The notes under the pieces were generated by a model. It did no database searches, had not been told where the DNA came from, and was given only the letters and a program-made list of their open reading frames with translations. 9,870 nt of DNA from SIG459 sp045532145 (GTDB taxonomy: Bacteria > Bacillota > Clostridia > Oscillospirales > Oscillospiraceae). The DNA is taken from the NCBI GenBank assembly GCA_045532145.1, contig JAZSFJ010000060.1, positions 1-9,870 on the forward strand, given 5' to 3'. Below, one piece after another: positions 1-6,802 of the stretch. Numbering within the stretch: position 1 is the stretch's first letter; every line of letters starts with the position of its first letter. The position numbers and the translations under genes were made by a program.

Positions 1-5
1 GGCAT
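1..5 (-). CDS. 5' end of an unidentified minus-strand gene (start codon only)
   Basis: The first bases, read on the minus strand, give an ATG at 5..3 preceded by AAGGAGG and a six-base spacer (AATATC). That is a near-ideal Shine-Dalgarno arrangement, so a gene probably starts here and runs off the left edge. Only ATG and two bases of the second codon are visible, so the product cannot be named. It lies downstream of rpsI but beyond the rpsI terminator. A possible promoter at 54..82 would give it a separate transcript with a leader of about 40 bases. An alternative is an open frame in a different phase, starting at ATG 93 or 87 and reading to the window edge. That frame has a much weaker ribosome binding site. 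Confidence 0.55.
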
Positions 6-53
6 GATATTCCTCCTTCGTTACTTTGGGATGTGGTCGGCAAACCTGCTCCC

Positions 54-82
54 ATTGTATCGCTGGAGGTTTATCTTTTCTA
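54..82 (-). promoter_or_regulatory. Possible sigma-A promoter for the gene starting at position 5
   Basis: On the minus strand, a TAGAAA (-35, 4/6) at 82..77 and a TACAAT (-10, 5/6) at 59..54 are separated by 17 bases. They lie between the rpsI terminator and the ribosome binding site of the gene starting at position 5. The fit is moderate and there is no other support. Confidence 0.35.
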
Positions 83-104
83 CTCATAGGCATAGCCTTT
101 TTTG

Positions 105-127
105 AACCATGGGCACAGCCCATGGTT
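105..127. repeat. Perfect 9-bp inverted repeat (AACCATGGG / CCCATGGTT)
   Basis: A perfect stem with a five-base loop (CACAG) lies just beyond the rpsI terminator. On the plus strand it is followed by TTTTC; on the minus strand it is followed by A's, so it does not look like a second terminator for rpsI. It could be a weak plus-strand terminator or a protein-binding palindrome. Confidence 0.45.
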
Positions 128-140
128 TTCATGTTTCACA

Positions 141-171
141 ATAAAAATCCCACTGCCAAATGACAGTGGGA
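141..171 (-). terminator. Rho-independent terminator of the rplM-rpsI operon
   Basis: On the minus strand, an 8-bp stem TCCCACTG/CAGTGGGA with an eight-base loop is followed directly by TTTTTAT. It lies about 15 bases after the rpsI stop codon, which is the expected place for the operon's terminator. Confidence 0.85.
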
Positions 172-185
172 TAATAAATATAAAC

Positions 186-596
186 TTAGCGCTTGGAGAA
201 CTGGGGAGCGCGACGTGCAGCCTTGAGACCGTACTTCTTGCGTTCCTTCATTCTGGGGTCGCGGGTCAGGAAACCGGCAGCCTTCAGAGCGGAGCGGTAG
301 CTCTCGTCAACGAGGAGGAGAGCGCGGGAGATGCCGTGACGGATAGCGCCGGCCTGGCCGGAAACGCCGCCGCCTGCGACGGTGCACTCGATGTCAACCT
401 TATCGGTGAGGCCAACGGTGACCAGGGGCTGACGAACGATGAGCTTCAGGGTGTCAAGGCCGAAATAATCGTCGATGTCACGGCCGTTGATGGTGATAAC
501 GCCGGTGCCGCCGGGAATGAGGTGAACTCTGGCGACAGAGGACTTGCGACGGCCGGTGCCGTACATATAGGGTCTCTTGGATACGTAAGTTGCCAT
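186..596 (-). CDS. rpsI: 30S ribosomal protein S9 (uS9)
   Basis: Structural protein of the small ribosomal subunit, located in the head; its C-terminal tail reaches the P-site tRNA. The 136-residue product has the family hallmarks: YGTGRRKSSVARV near residues 12-24, the GGGVSGQAGAIRHGISRALL segment in the middle, the DPRMKERKKYGLKAARRAPQ basic stretch, and the C-terminal SKR that contacts tRNA. The length is normal (about 130 residues in most bacteria). The start ATG is preceded by GGAGGTAACATATA, a strong ribosome binding site. It lies 18 bases after the rplM stop codon and shares the rplM promoter. A rho-independent terminator follows. Identification is secure. Confidence 0.98.
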   Translation of the reverse strand: MATYVSKRPYMYGTGRRKSSVARVHLIPGGTGVITINGRDIDDYFGLDTLKLIVRQPLVTVGLTDKVDIECTVAGGGVSGQAGAIRHGISRALLLVDESYRSALKAAGFLTRDPRMKERKKYGLKAARRAPQFSKR

Positions 597-614
597 TATA
601 TGTTACCTCCTTCT

Positions 615-1043
615 TTAGCGATCCCAAACTTCGGGCTTCTGGGCCTCGTGCTTGTGCTCGGCGCCACGGTAAACCTTCACACTGGTGAGCTGGGCGCGTG
701 CCAGCTTGTTCTTCTGCAGCATGCCCTTAACTGCGAGGGTCATTGCGAACTCGGGCTTCTTTGCCATCAGTTCCTTGTACTTGACGTCCTTGGGGCCGCC
801 GATCCAACCGGAATGATGATAGTAGTGCTTCTGCTCCAGCTTCTTGCCGGTCAGAACTGCCTGCTCAGCGTTGATGATGATGACGAAGTCACCGCAGTCA
901 ACGTTGGGGGTGTACATGGGGTTGAGCTTGCCGCGGAGAATGTTAGCGGCGAGAACAGCGGTCTTGCCCAGGGGCTTGCCAGCTGCGTCAAGGACGTACC
1001 ATTTGCGCTCAATGGTCTCCTTCTTGGCCAGGGTAGTGGACAT
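615..1043 (-). CDS. rplM: 50S ribosomal protein L13 (uL13)
   Basis: Early-assembling protein of the large ribosomal subunit. The protein begins MSTTLAKKETIERKWYVLDA and carries GKPLG, the YTPNVDCGDFVIIINAE block, LTGKK, YYHHSGWIGG, the LAVKGMLQKNKL motif and the C-terminal KVYRGAEHKHEAQKPE signature. A slightly longer reading frame starts at 1058, but that ATG overlaps the ribosome binding site itself (ATGGAGGAA). The ATG at 1043, eight bases after GGAGG, gives a 142-residue protein, the usual family length, and matches the usual N-terminus. It is the first gene of an operon with rpsI (18-base gap), driven by the promoter at 1130..1158, with a hairpin leader of about 80 bases that may be autoregulatory. 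Confidence 0.97.
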   Translation of the reverse strand: MSTTLAKKETIERKWYVLDAAGKPLGKTAVLAANILRGKLNPMYTPNVDCGDFVIIINAEQAVLTGKKLEQKHYYHHSGWIGGPKDVKYKELMAKKPEFAMTLAVKGMLQKNKLARAQLTSVKVYRGAEHKHEAQKPEVWDR

Positions 1044-1092
1044 TTCAGATTCCTCCATTAAAGATATATAAAATATTTTTTGACATTTTTAT

Positions 1093-1124
1093 GGCGCTAC
1101 ATTACAATAAGTCGTAAGCGCGCC
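1093..1124 (-). ncRNA. Candidate L13-type mRNA leader hairpin
   Basis: On the minus strand, the predicted rplM transcript begins close to a two-part hairpin. The closing stem is GGCGC/GCGCC (1124-1120 with 1097-1093) and the inner stem is TTAC/GTAA (1117-1114 with 1105-1102), with an eight-base loop. Firmicutes rplM genes are known to carry a short structured L13 leader thought to mediate autoregulation. Position and size fit that class, but the match to its consensus was not checked. Confidence 0.45.
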
Positions 1125-1129
1125 TTATT

Positions 1130-1158
1130 TTTATAACACAGGCAAATTTTATTGTCAA
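1130..1158 (-). promoter_or_regulatory. Sigma-A promoter of the rplM-rpsI operon
   Basis: On the minus strand, a perfect TTGACA (1158..1153) and TATAAA (1135..1130, 5/6) are separated by exactly 17 bases. Transcription would start near 1123, immediately before the leader hairpin. Confidence 0.85.
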
Positions 1159-1181
1159 CACATATTTTTGCAAATTTTAAT
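1152..1181 (+). promoter_or_regulatory. Possible plus-strand promoter for the ttcA-like gene and MATE gene, overlapping the rplM promoter
   Basis: TTGTCA (1152-1157, 5/6) and TTTAAT (1176-1181, 5/6) are separated by 18 bases on the plus strand. The -35 box covers the same seven bases as the rplM -35 box, because TTGTCAA reads TTGACAA on the other strand. The two RNA polymerases would compete for this site. Confidence 0.45.
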
Positions 1182-1200
1182 TTACCTTGGGATGAACTTC

Positions 1201-1226
1201 GTTTTACGCCGTTTTACGCCGTTTTG
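1201..1226 (+). repeat. Tandem 10-base repeat in the ttcA leader
   Basis: GTTTTACGCC occurs twice in immediate succession (1201-1210 and 1211-1220), followed by a partial third copy starting GTTTTG. It lies about 60 bases upstream of the chosen start of the TtcA-family gene, within its likely 5' leader. No function is apparent. Confidence 0.6.
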
Positions 1227-1280
1227 CTCCCGAATGCTCAATTTCGATTTTTTAAAAAATTTTATGAGGCTTACAAAATT

Positions 1281-2027
1281 ATGAGTGATATATTGAACAG
1301 ATTTACCAGTATAGTCCGCAAGGGTGTGGACGAGTACTCCATGATAGAGGCTGGAGACCGCATAGCTGTGGGTGTTTCCGGTGGAAAGGACAGCATGCTT
1401 CTCCTCCGGGCGCTGCGCCATTTGCAGATATATTATCCCAAGCCCTTTGAGCTTATGGCCCTTACTATAGAGATGGGCTTTGAGGGTATGGACTTCGACC
1501 CGGTGGAGCGTATGTGTGAGGAGATAGGAGTGCCCTATATCCGTATCAAAACCGACATCAAGGAGGTCGTCTTTGATGTGAGGCAGGAGGAAAACCCCTG
1601 CTCCCTCTGCAGCAAGATGCGCCGCGGGGCTATCAACAACGCCATGAAGGAACACGGCTGCAACAAGCTTGCCTTGGGCCACCACTATGATGACGCGGTG
1701 GAGACCTTCCTCATGAGCCTCATGTTTGAAGGCCGCATAAGCTGCTTCAAGCCTGTCACATATATGTCCCGGGCGGACGTAACACAGATACGGCCCATGA
1801 TATATGCCGGAGAGGATAAGATAGCCGCCGTGGCAGCCGCTCTGGAGCTGCCAATTGTGGAAAACCCCTGTCCCGCCGACACCGGCAGCAAGCGCTACGA
1901 GATAAAGCAGCTTATAAAGAGCCTTGAAAAGGACTTCCCCGACCTTCGCAGCAAAGTCTTCGGCTCAATGCAGCGTCTCCCCCTTGAGGGCTGGGAGCCC
2001 ACACCTTATGTAAGAAAGAAAGGATAA
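1281..2027 (+). CDS. TtcA-family tRNA 2-thiolation / PP-loop ATPase
   Basis: Cytosolic ATP-dependent enzyme that in characterised members thiolates tRNA (s2C32) using an Fe-S cluster. In this 248-residue product the PP-loop SGGKDS is at residues 33-38, a CSLC pair at 107-110, GHHYDDAVET at 133-142 and NPCPAD around Cys197. The three cysteines match the cluster ligands of TtcA. The frame is open from further upstream, but the upstream part is A+T-rich non-coding-like sequence containing tandem repeats. ATG 1281 has a GAGG eleven bases before it and gives the usual N-terminus for the family. The stop codon abuts the start codon of the MATE gene (TAAATG), so the two are probably co-transcribed. 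The family is certain; assignment to s2C32 rather than another thiolation site is inferred. Confidence 0.88.
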   Translation: MSDILNRFTSIVRKGVDEYSMIEAGDRIAVGVSGGKDSMLLLRALRHLQIYYPKPFELMALTIEMGFEGMDFDPVERMCEEIGVPYIRIKTDIKEVVFDVRQEENPCSLCSKMRRGAINNAMKEHGCNKLALGHHYDDAVETFLMSLMFEGRISCFKPVTYMSRADVTQIRPMIYAGEDKIAAVAAALELPIVENPCPADTGSKRYEIKQLIKSLEKDFPDLRSKVFGSMQRLPLEGWEPTPYVRKKG

Positions 2028-3392
2028 ATGTATAAAATGGGAAACGATCTCACACGGGGCCCCATCGCCAGAACCCTTCTGCGATTCACCACCCCTTATC
2101 TTATAGGTAATCTTCTCAACACCCTCTATGGCATTGTGGATATGTTCATAGTGGGCCGCTTCGCCTCCTCTGTGGACCTGAGCGCTGTCAGCATAGGCGC
2201 CATGCTTATGATGATGGTAAACTTCCTCCTGATGGGCCTTGCCACCGGCGGTACGGTGCTTGTGGGCAACCATATAGGTGCCAAAAAGGAAAAGGATGTG
2301 AAGGAGACTGCCGCCACCCTTTTCTGCCTGCTGCCTCTGGTGGCTATAGGCATAATGGTACTGTTCATGCTGCTGCGCACACCGCTGCTTGAGCTTATCC
2401 AGACCCCTGCTGAGTCCTTTGCCGGGGCCAGAGCGTATCTGAGCATATGCCTTGTTGGTGTGGTGTTCACCGGCTTCTACAATGCCATTTCCAGCGTATT
2501 TCGCGGCATGGGTGAGTCCAAAACTCCCATGATTTTTGTGGGTATATCCTGCGTTCTCAACATCTTTGGCGACATTATCTGCGTTGCGGGCCTCGGCATG
2601 GGCGCTGCCGGAGCTGCTCTTGCCACCGCTGTCAGTCAGGGTATCAGCGTTATCATAGGCTATATTTATATCAAGCGTCGCGGAGGCTTCCCCTTTGACT
2701 TCCGCCCCTCCAGCTTCCGAATTTATAAGGACAAGGCCAAACGTATACTTTCCCTGGGTCTGCCCTCCGCTGCTCAGGAAACTCTGGTTAGCCTCTCCTT
2801 CGTGGTGCTTGAGGCCCTTGTAAACCGCCTTGGCTATGTGTGCACTGCCGCTGCAGGTGTGGCGGACAGAGTTTTCAACATGGCGGTTATCCCTGCCGGA
2901 GCCTTCTTCGGGGCTATAGCAGCCATGGTGGCCCAGAATCAGGGCGCGGGGCTGCCCAAGCGCAGCCACCGGGCCATGCTTGTGGGCATGAGTATATCCG
3001 GAGCAATAGGCATCTGCATATTCATAGTCATGAGTATTATTCCCGGCAGGGTTATATCCATCTTCACACCGGACAAGGAGGTCATCGCCGCAGGCGTGGA
3101 CTACATGACCTTCTTCAAGTTCGACTTTTTGTTCTTTGCTTTCACCTTCCCCATCTGCGGCTACATAAACGGCATGGGCCACACCCGCTACAATATGCTG
3201 GTGAACATAGTCAGCGCCATCGCTGTCCGTCTGCCCCTTGTTTACCTGATGAGCACCATTCCCGGTGCAACGCTGTATCACATCGGCTTTGCCCTTCCTG
3301 TGGCAAGCGTGGTCCAGCTTCTCATGGTGGCAGGCTATATGGCCTTCGCCAAGGGGGAGAGGGAGTACAGGAGACTGAAGGACAGGCATTGA
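2028..3392 (+). CDS. MATE-family multidrug/toxic compound efflux transporter
   Basis: Inner-membrane cation-coupled exporter of the multidrug and toxic compound extrusion family. The product is 454 residues, the normal length, and is hydrophobic throughout with about twelve membrane segments in two homologous halves. The N-terminal pattern (NDLTRGPIARTLLRF, then NLLNTLYGIVDMFIVGRF) and the mid-protein segment FRGMGESKTPM are typical of Clostridia MatE proteins. The substrate cannot be read from the sequence. ATG 2028 follows the upstream stop codon without a gap. The only ribosome binding site (AAAGGA) is rather close to it, so ATG 2037, three codons in, is an equally possible start. No obvious terminator follows immediately; the hairpin at 3517-3547 is the first candidate. 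Confidence 0.92.
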   Translation: MYKMGNDLTRGPIARTLLRFTTPYLIGNLLNTLYGIVDMFIVGRFASSVDLSAVSIGAMLMMMVNFLLMGLATGGTVLVGNHIGAKKEKDVKETAATLFCLLPLVAIGIMVLFMLLRTPLLELIQTPAESFAGARAYLSICLVGVVFTGFYNAISSVFRGMGESKTPMIFVGISCVLNIFGDIICVAGLGMGAAGAALATAVSQGISVIIGYIYIKRRGGFPFDFRPSSFRIYKDKAKRILSLGLPSAAQETLVSLSFVVLEALVNRLGYVCTAAAGVADRVFNMAVIPAGAFFGAIAAMVAQNQGAGLPKRSHRAMLVGMSISGAIGICIFIVMSIIPGRVISIFTPDKEVIAAGVDYMTFFKFDFLFFAFTFPICGYINGMGHTRYNMLVNIVSAIAVRLPLVYLMSTIPGATLYHIGFALPVASVVQLLMVAGYMAFAKGEREYRRLKDRH

Positions 3393-3516
3393 GCCGATAA
3401 AATTTTCTCATCCCCGACAAAGAAAGTGCAATAGATTTTTTGTGTTCGGAGAATATATAGGGAATGCTTTGTTTGACTTTGGCTTTCTTTGGTAAAATCA
3501 GTTTAATCGATATAAT

Positions 3517-3547
3517 AAGAGCCTCTTTTTTCATAAAAGAGGCTCTT
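3517..3547. terminator. 13-bp perfect hairpin between two convergent genes, probable terminator
   Basis: AAGAGCCTCTTTT pairs perfectly with AAAAGAGGCTCTT around a five-base loop (TTCAT). It lies between the MATE gene and the convergent DUF2238-type gene and almost touches the stop codon of the latter. It lacks a long T-tract outside the stem on either strand, so its role as a bidirectional terminator rests mainly on its location and stability. Confidence 0.6.
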
Positions 3548-3549
3548 CA

Positions 3550-4272
3550 CTATTTGCCGCTCTTTCCGGGGAGAGGCTGTATCAGAACGTCCTCTCCCTT
3601 GCCAAAATACAGGAGCACACAGGTGATTATTGCTCCCAGACTTTCCAGAAGCATATCCAGCATGGTGTCGTGCAGACCCAGGTCCAGATAACCCTCAAAG
3701 GGGAGGGGAGAGTCGTTTATCATTACGCTGTGAATGGGGCATATACTTCTGGTGAGGCCTTTTTCCGGGCCGAGCAGATAGGAGTTTATGCTTTTCACCA
3801 CGGTGTCGGCCTGCATATCCATCCCCAGAAATACATCTGCGCCGTACTCGAAAAATTCCCAGACCACAGCTATTGCCATGGAAAAACATAAGGCGAAGAC
3901 CAGAGATGGTATCTGCTGTGCCTTTCCTCCGGAAATAAGCCGGAACAGAAATACGCCCAGAATGACGAAGGCAATGCCGCCGCAGACATGAAGAAGTTTG
4001 TCCCAGAAGGGAATTGTGTAGTAAAACTTCCAGCAGTGCCCCATCATTGGCCCAAGGGCGTAGAGGACAGCGGCTATATAAAGGGCAGTGTTTATCCTGC
4101 AGCGGAAAAGCCTCTCTATAATCTCGGGTACCAGCACCAGCAGCAAGGTGAGGAATGCCAGCAGCAGCCTTTCCGTATCCCCTGAACCCAGAAGAAATAT
4201 GGCTGTGGAAAGGGCCAGAAGCTCCCCGGCAATCACAGCAGTGCCGCGTAGTATTTTTCCAGATTTTTTCAT
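3550..4272 (-). CDS. DUF2238/YjdF-like integral membrane protein
   Basis: A 240-residue protein with about six to seven hydrophobic segments and conserved charged residues in or near the membrane: WDKLLH at 90-95 followed by two glycines, WEFFEYGAD at 138-146, and HDTMLDML at 201-208. This pattern of Trp-Asp, His, Glu-Glu and paired Asp residues resembles the DUF2238 (YjdF) membrane family, whose function is unknown; the polar residues suggest a membrane enzyme or a metal site. The start ATG has a GAGG ten bases upstream. It is transcribed alone, convergent with the MATE gene and divergent from the PAP2-like gene, and its stop codon directly adjoins the hairpin at 3517-3547. The family match is made by eye. 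Confidence 0.7.
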   Translation of the reverse strand: MKKSGKILRGTAVIAGELLALSTAIFLLGSGDTERLLLAFLTLLLVLVPEIIERLFRCRINTALYIAAVLYALGPMMGHCWKFYYTIPFWDKLLHVCGGIAFVILGVFLFRLISGGKAQQIPSLVFALCFSMAIAVVWEFFEYGADVFLGMDMQADTVVKSINSYLLGPEKGLTRSICPIHSVMINDSPLPFEGYLDLGLHDTMLDMLLESLGAIITCVLLYFGKGEDVLIQPLPGKSGK

Positions 4273-4464
4273 GAAAGAATAACCTCAGTATCCATATTGT
4301 GTTGCGCCTCTGTTATGGGACATACAGAAGGTATCTCTTCTATAATATGCATTTTCCTTCCTGAAATAATCATCTTTCCTGCGATGGACTACTATCGGCG
4401 ATTATGGATAAACCTGGACGTTTTGGTTAAGATTGATTACTGGGGAAAGGGGGATTGCTTGTGT

Positions 4465-4493
4465 ACGACAAAAATACTTTGCTGTCATATAAC
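4465..4493 (+). promoter_or_regulatory. Possible promoter of the PAP2-like gene
   Basis: ACGACA (4465-4470, 4/6) and TATAAC (4488-4493, 5/6) are spaced by 17 bases and lie 35 bases upstream of the PAP2-like start codon. The rest of the 4273-4527 intergenic region contains no supported gene; a 75-codon open frame there has no credible features. Confidence 0.4.
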
Positions 4494-4527
4494 AATATTC
4501 CGAGGCAATGCAAGGAGCCAATAAGCT

Positions 4528-5208
4528 ATGAAAAAACCGAAGGTTGACCTGAGAGAATTTCGTCTTTCAAGAATTGGCGAGCCCCGCTTTTCACATCTTA
4601 AATATCTGCTGGGCTGGGTGGGTTATTTCATCATGTATGTGCTTACGGAAAAGCTCATCCCTGCGGAAAACTGCCATAGCATGCACAGTCCTCTGGATGA
4701 TCTCATACCCTTTTGTGAGGCCTTTGTCATCCCCTATGTGTTCTGGTACGCGCTGATCGTCATTACTCTGGTGTACTTCGCCATATATAATCCCGAGGGA
4801 TTCAAGCGCTTCATGACCTTCATAATCGTCACCCAGGTGGTGGCCATTGCGGCCTACATCATCTACCCCAGCAGACAGGACCTGAGACCGGAAACTTTCC
4901 CACGGGAAAATGTGCTGACGGGGATTTTGGGCCTCATTTATAAATTGGATACCAATACGGGGGTCTGCCCCTCCCTCCATGTTGCCTACTCCCTTGGCAT
5001 AGCCTCTGCATGGCTCAAGGAGCGTGATGTGAGCAGATTGTGGAAGAACTTCGTTGTGGTGGCTGTGGTGCTGATATGCCTTTCCACCATGTTCGTGAAG
5101 CAGCACTCCGCTGTGGATGTTTTCTGGGCGCTGCCTCTTGGCTTGCTTGCGGAGGTCATAGCCTACGGGAAAAGCTGGTGGAAACCCAGACTCATTACCC
5201 GAAGATGA
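4528..5208 (+). CDS. PAP2-superfamily membrane protein, inositolphosphotransferase/IPC synthase-like
   Basis: A 226-residue integral membrane protein with about six hydrophobic segments. It carries the C-terminal two thirds of the PAP2 phosphatase signature in the variant form seen in inositol-phosphorylceramide synthase and related proteins: CPSLHVAYSLG with His151, then KQHSAVDVFWALPLG with His193 and Asp197, the usual catalytic triad. The segment YPSRQDLRP at 113-121 corresponds to the loop before the active site. These enzymes dephosphorylate lipid phosphates or move phospho-head groups between lipids at the outer face of the membrane. The start ATG is preceded by AAGGAG with a ten-base spacer. 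It stands alone between its own promoter and the strong terminator at 5221-5265. The superfamily is well supported; the substrate is unknown. Confidence 0.85.
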   Translation: MKKPKVDLREFRLSRIGEPRFSHLKYLLGWVGYFIMYVLTEKLIPAENCHSMHSPLDDLIPFCEAFVIPYVFWYALIVITLVYFAIYNPEGFKRFMTFIIVTQVVAIAAYIIYPSRQDLRPETFPRENVLTGILGLIYKLDTNTGVCPSLHVAYSLGIASAWLKERDVSRLWKNFVVVAVVLICLSTMFVKQHSAVDVFWALPLGLLAEVIAYGKSWWKPRLITRR

Positions 5209-5220
5209 GAAAATAAATTA

Positions 5221-5265
5221 AACCCCGGTGAAGCGTGAGCTGCACCGGGGTTATTACCGTTTTTT
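5221..5265 (+). terminator. Strong, probably bidirectional rho-independent terminator
   Basis: AACCCCGGTG (5221-5230) pairs perfectly with CACCGGGGTT (5243-5252) around a twelve-base loop, followed on the plus strand by TTTTTT at 5260-5265. On the minus strand the stem is followed by TTTAATTTATTTT. It serves the PAP2-like gene and also the convergent flavoprotein operon, whose stop codon is at 5267-5269. Confidence 0.85.
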
Positions 5266-5266
5266 C

Positions 5267-6787
5267 TTATTCCGCTAAATAGCCGCCAAGAAGGTAGCCG
5301 AAGGTGAGGGCGGTGCCGTGGCTGTTGCCGGGGATGACCATGGGGTAGTCCACTCCGTAGCGGCCGCCTGCGGCGTTGCCTATGGCGTACAGACCGGGAA
5401 TTTCATCTCCCCCGGGGTCGAGAACATTCATGCGAGCGTCTACCTTCAATCCGCCAACGATGGTCAGAACGGCGGGACCGAATTTGAGTCCGTAGTAGGG
5501 GGGCTTATCCAGAGCCATAAGAAGCTCGGGTCTCTTGCCGAAATCCTCGTCTATGCCCTTGGATGCAAGGGCGTTGTATCTCTCGGCGGAGGCGGCAAAG
5601 CTTTCCACCGGGACATCCATTTTTTCGGCCAGAGCTTCAAAGCTCTCAGCCTTCACAACGGTGCCCGCCTTTATGCCGCGCTCAAGCATTCCCCGGAATT
5701 TTTCCACAGGGAAGTCCTCACCGGGACCGTGGTCTATATCCCAGAAAATGCCGCCGCCATAGGGCAGGCTGGCGGGAATCTTCTCCGGCCATGCAGAGTC
5801 CATAATGGACCATGCGAAGGGAATACCACGGCTTAGCAGGGCGTTGCACTTGCCCTGAATGTAATTATCCTCGTTCATAAAGCGGCGGCCCTTGCCGTCA
5901 ACAAAGAGGAAAAAGAGGTTTGAGAAGAAGAAAGCCTGGGGGTGGAGCATGAGAGGGAAGGGCTCCTCCTCGAATGCGCCTCCCGCCCAGAGACCCAGAC
6001 GGTGGCCGTCGCCGCTGTTCTGACCCACGGGGGTATAGATTCTGGGGCAGCGGAGGGCCTGAGGGGCAAGGTCTGCGCACATTTCCTCGTTTCCGCTTAT
6101 ATCTCCCGTGGCGATGACCACGCCTTTGTGGGCTTTGGCGGAGATGTATCCCTCGGTAGAGGAACCTATGGCTCCGGTGATGCGGCCTTCTTCCTTAATA
6201 AGCTCAACGGCGGGGCAGTTGAAAATGAACCGGACGCCCAACTCCAAAGCCTCGCAGTACATGGCGTGGACTGCGTCGGCAGCGCCGGGGCGGAGACCCT
6301 TTTTTGCCATGGGGCCATCAAAGATGCGGTGGGAGCCCATGTTTTCGCGATAGGTCTCGCCATTATAAATGCAGGCCTGCAGCTCGGGTCTCGCGCCATA
6401 TTCCTCCCCGGTTACTATGTCCAGCAGCCAGTCCATGGCTTCGGCGCTTCTGTTGAAATAGAGCCACACAAGCTCCTCCCGGCAGCGGTTGCCGCAGCGC
6501 TTTATCCACTCTCGGGCAAGAGCGGGAATATCATTCTCGTAGCCCTGAGCTTTCATATAGCCGGAGCCCGCTACGCCGATATTGCCGCCTCGGGCGGACC
6601 ACTTAGGTCCTTTTTCCATGACTATGACCTTGAGCCCCTGCTGAGCGGCTCTCAGGGCGCAGGCCATGCCGGATATACCGGCGCCCAGTATGAGGGCGTC
6701 GCAGTCAAGATGCTTTATTATCTTTTCATCCTCAATGGGAAGGGGCATCTGCGCCCAGCTGCCCCATTTGGGGTTTATGTTTGTCAT
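5267..6787 (-). CDS. FAD-dependent oxidoreductase, fumarate reductase/3-ketosteroid dehydrogenase superfamily
   Basis: A 506-residue flavoprotein without signal peptide or heme motif, so cytosolic. The FAD-binding Rossmann motif GAGISG is at 35-40 with Glu58 for the ribose. SARGGNIG at 64-71, NSGDGHRLG at 257-265, RFMNE at 302-306 and the C-terminal IPGLYAIGNAAGG at 463-475 are typical of the flavocytochrome c/fumarate reductase/KstD superfamily. His282 (LHPQ) matches a conserved active-site His. The Arg proton donor of fumarate reductases, usually in TTRD after the FxNE motif, is replaced (Gln311 region). The carboxylate-binding HTMGG His is Leu441, and the C-terminal Arg is missing. The end, PGNSHGTALTFGYLLGG, is closer in style to ketosteroid dehydrogenases. 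Fumarate is therefore an unlikely substrate. The ribosome binding site is AAAGGG, eight bases before the ATG. It lies 15 bases after the OYE-type gene and is surely co-transcribed. Confidence 0.9.
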   Translation of the reverse strand: MTNINPKWGSWAQMPLPIEDEKIIKHLDCDALILGAGISGMACALRAAQQGLKVIVMEKGPKWSARGGNIGVAGSGYMKAQGYENDIPALAREWIKRCGNRCREELVWLYFNRSAEAMDWLLDIVTGEEYGARPELQACIYNGETYRENMGSHRIFDGPMAKKGLRPGAADAVHAMYCEALELGVRFIFNCPAVELIKEEGRITGAIGSSTEGYISAKAHKGVVIATGDISGNEEMCADLAPQALRCPRIYTPVGQNSGDGHRLGLWAGGAFEEEPFPLMLHPQAFFFSNLFFLFVDGKGRRFMNEDNYIQGKCNALLSRGIPFAWSIMDSAWPEKIPASLPYGGGIFWDIDHGPGEDFPVEKFRGMLERGIKAGTVVKAESFEALAEKMDVPVESFAASAERYNALASKGIDEDFGKRPELLMALDKPPYYGLKFGPAVLTIVGGLKVDARMNVLDPGGDEIPGLYAIGNAAGGRYGVDYPMVIPGNSHGTALTFGYLLGGYLAE

Positions 6788-6802
6788 ATTAAGTACCCTT
6801 TC

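Noticed and set aside
1..93. Minus-strand frame from ATG 93 or 87 open to the window edge
   Set aside because: Only about 30 codons with a poor ribosome binding site; the AAGGAGG-preceded ATG at 5 in another frame is much better supported, though the alternative cannot be excluded without flanking sequence.
102..1061. Plus-strand open frame of 319 codons opposite rpsI and rplM
   Set aside because: It is the antisense shadow of two certain ribosomal protein genes and has no family features or ribosome binding site.
1965..3389. Minus-strand open frame of 474 codons opposite the MATE gene
   Set aside because: The composition (very rich in His, Gly, Ala, Tyr) is that of an antisense frame; the MATE protein on the other strand is unmistakable.
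4297..4524. 75-codon plus-strand frame between the divergent membrane protein genes
   Set aside because: No ribosome binding site, mixed Cys-rich composition and overlap with the likely PAP2-like promoter; it looks like intergenic sequence.
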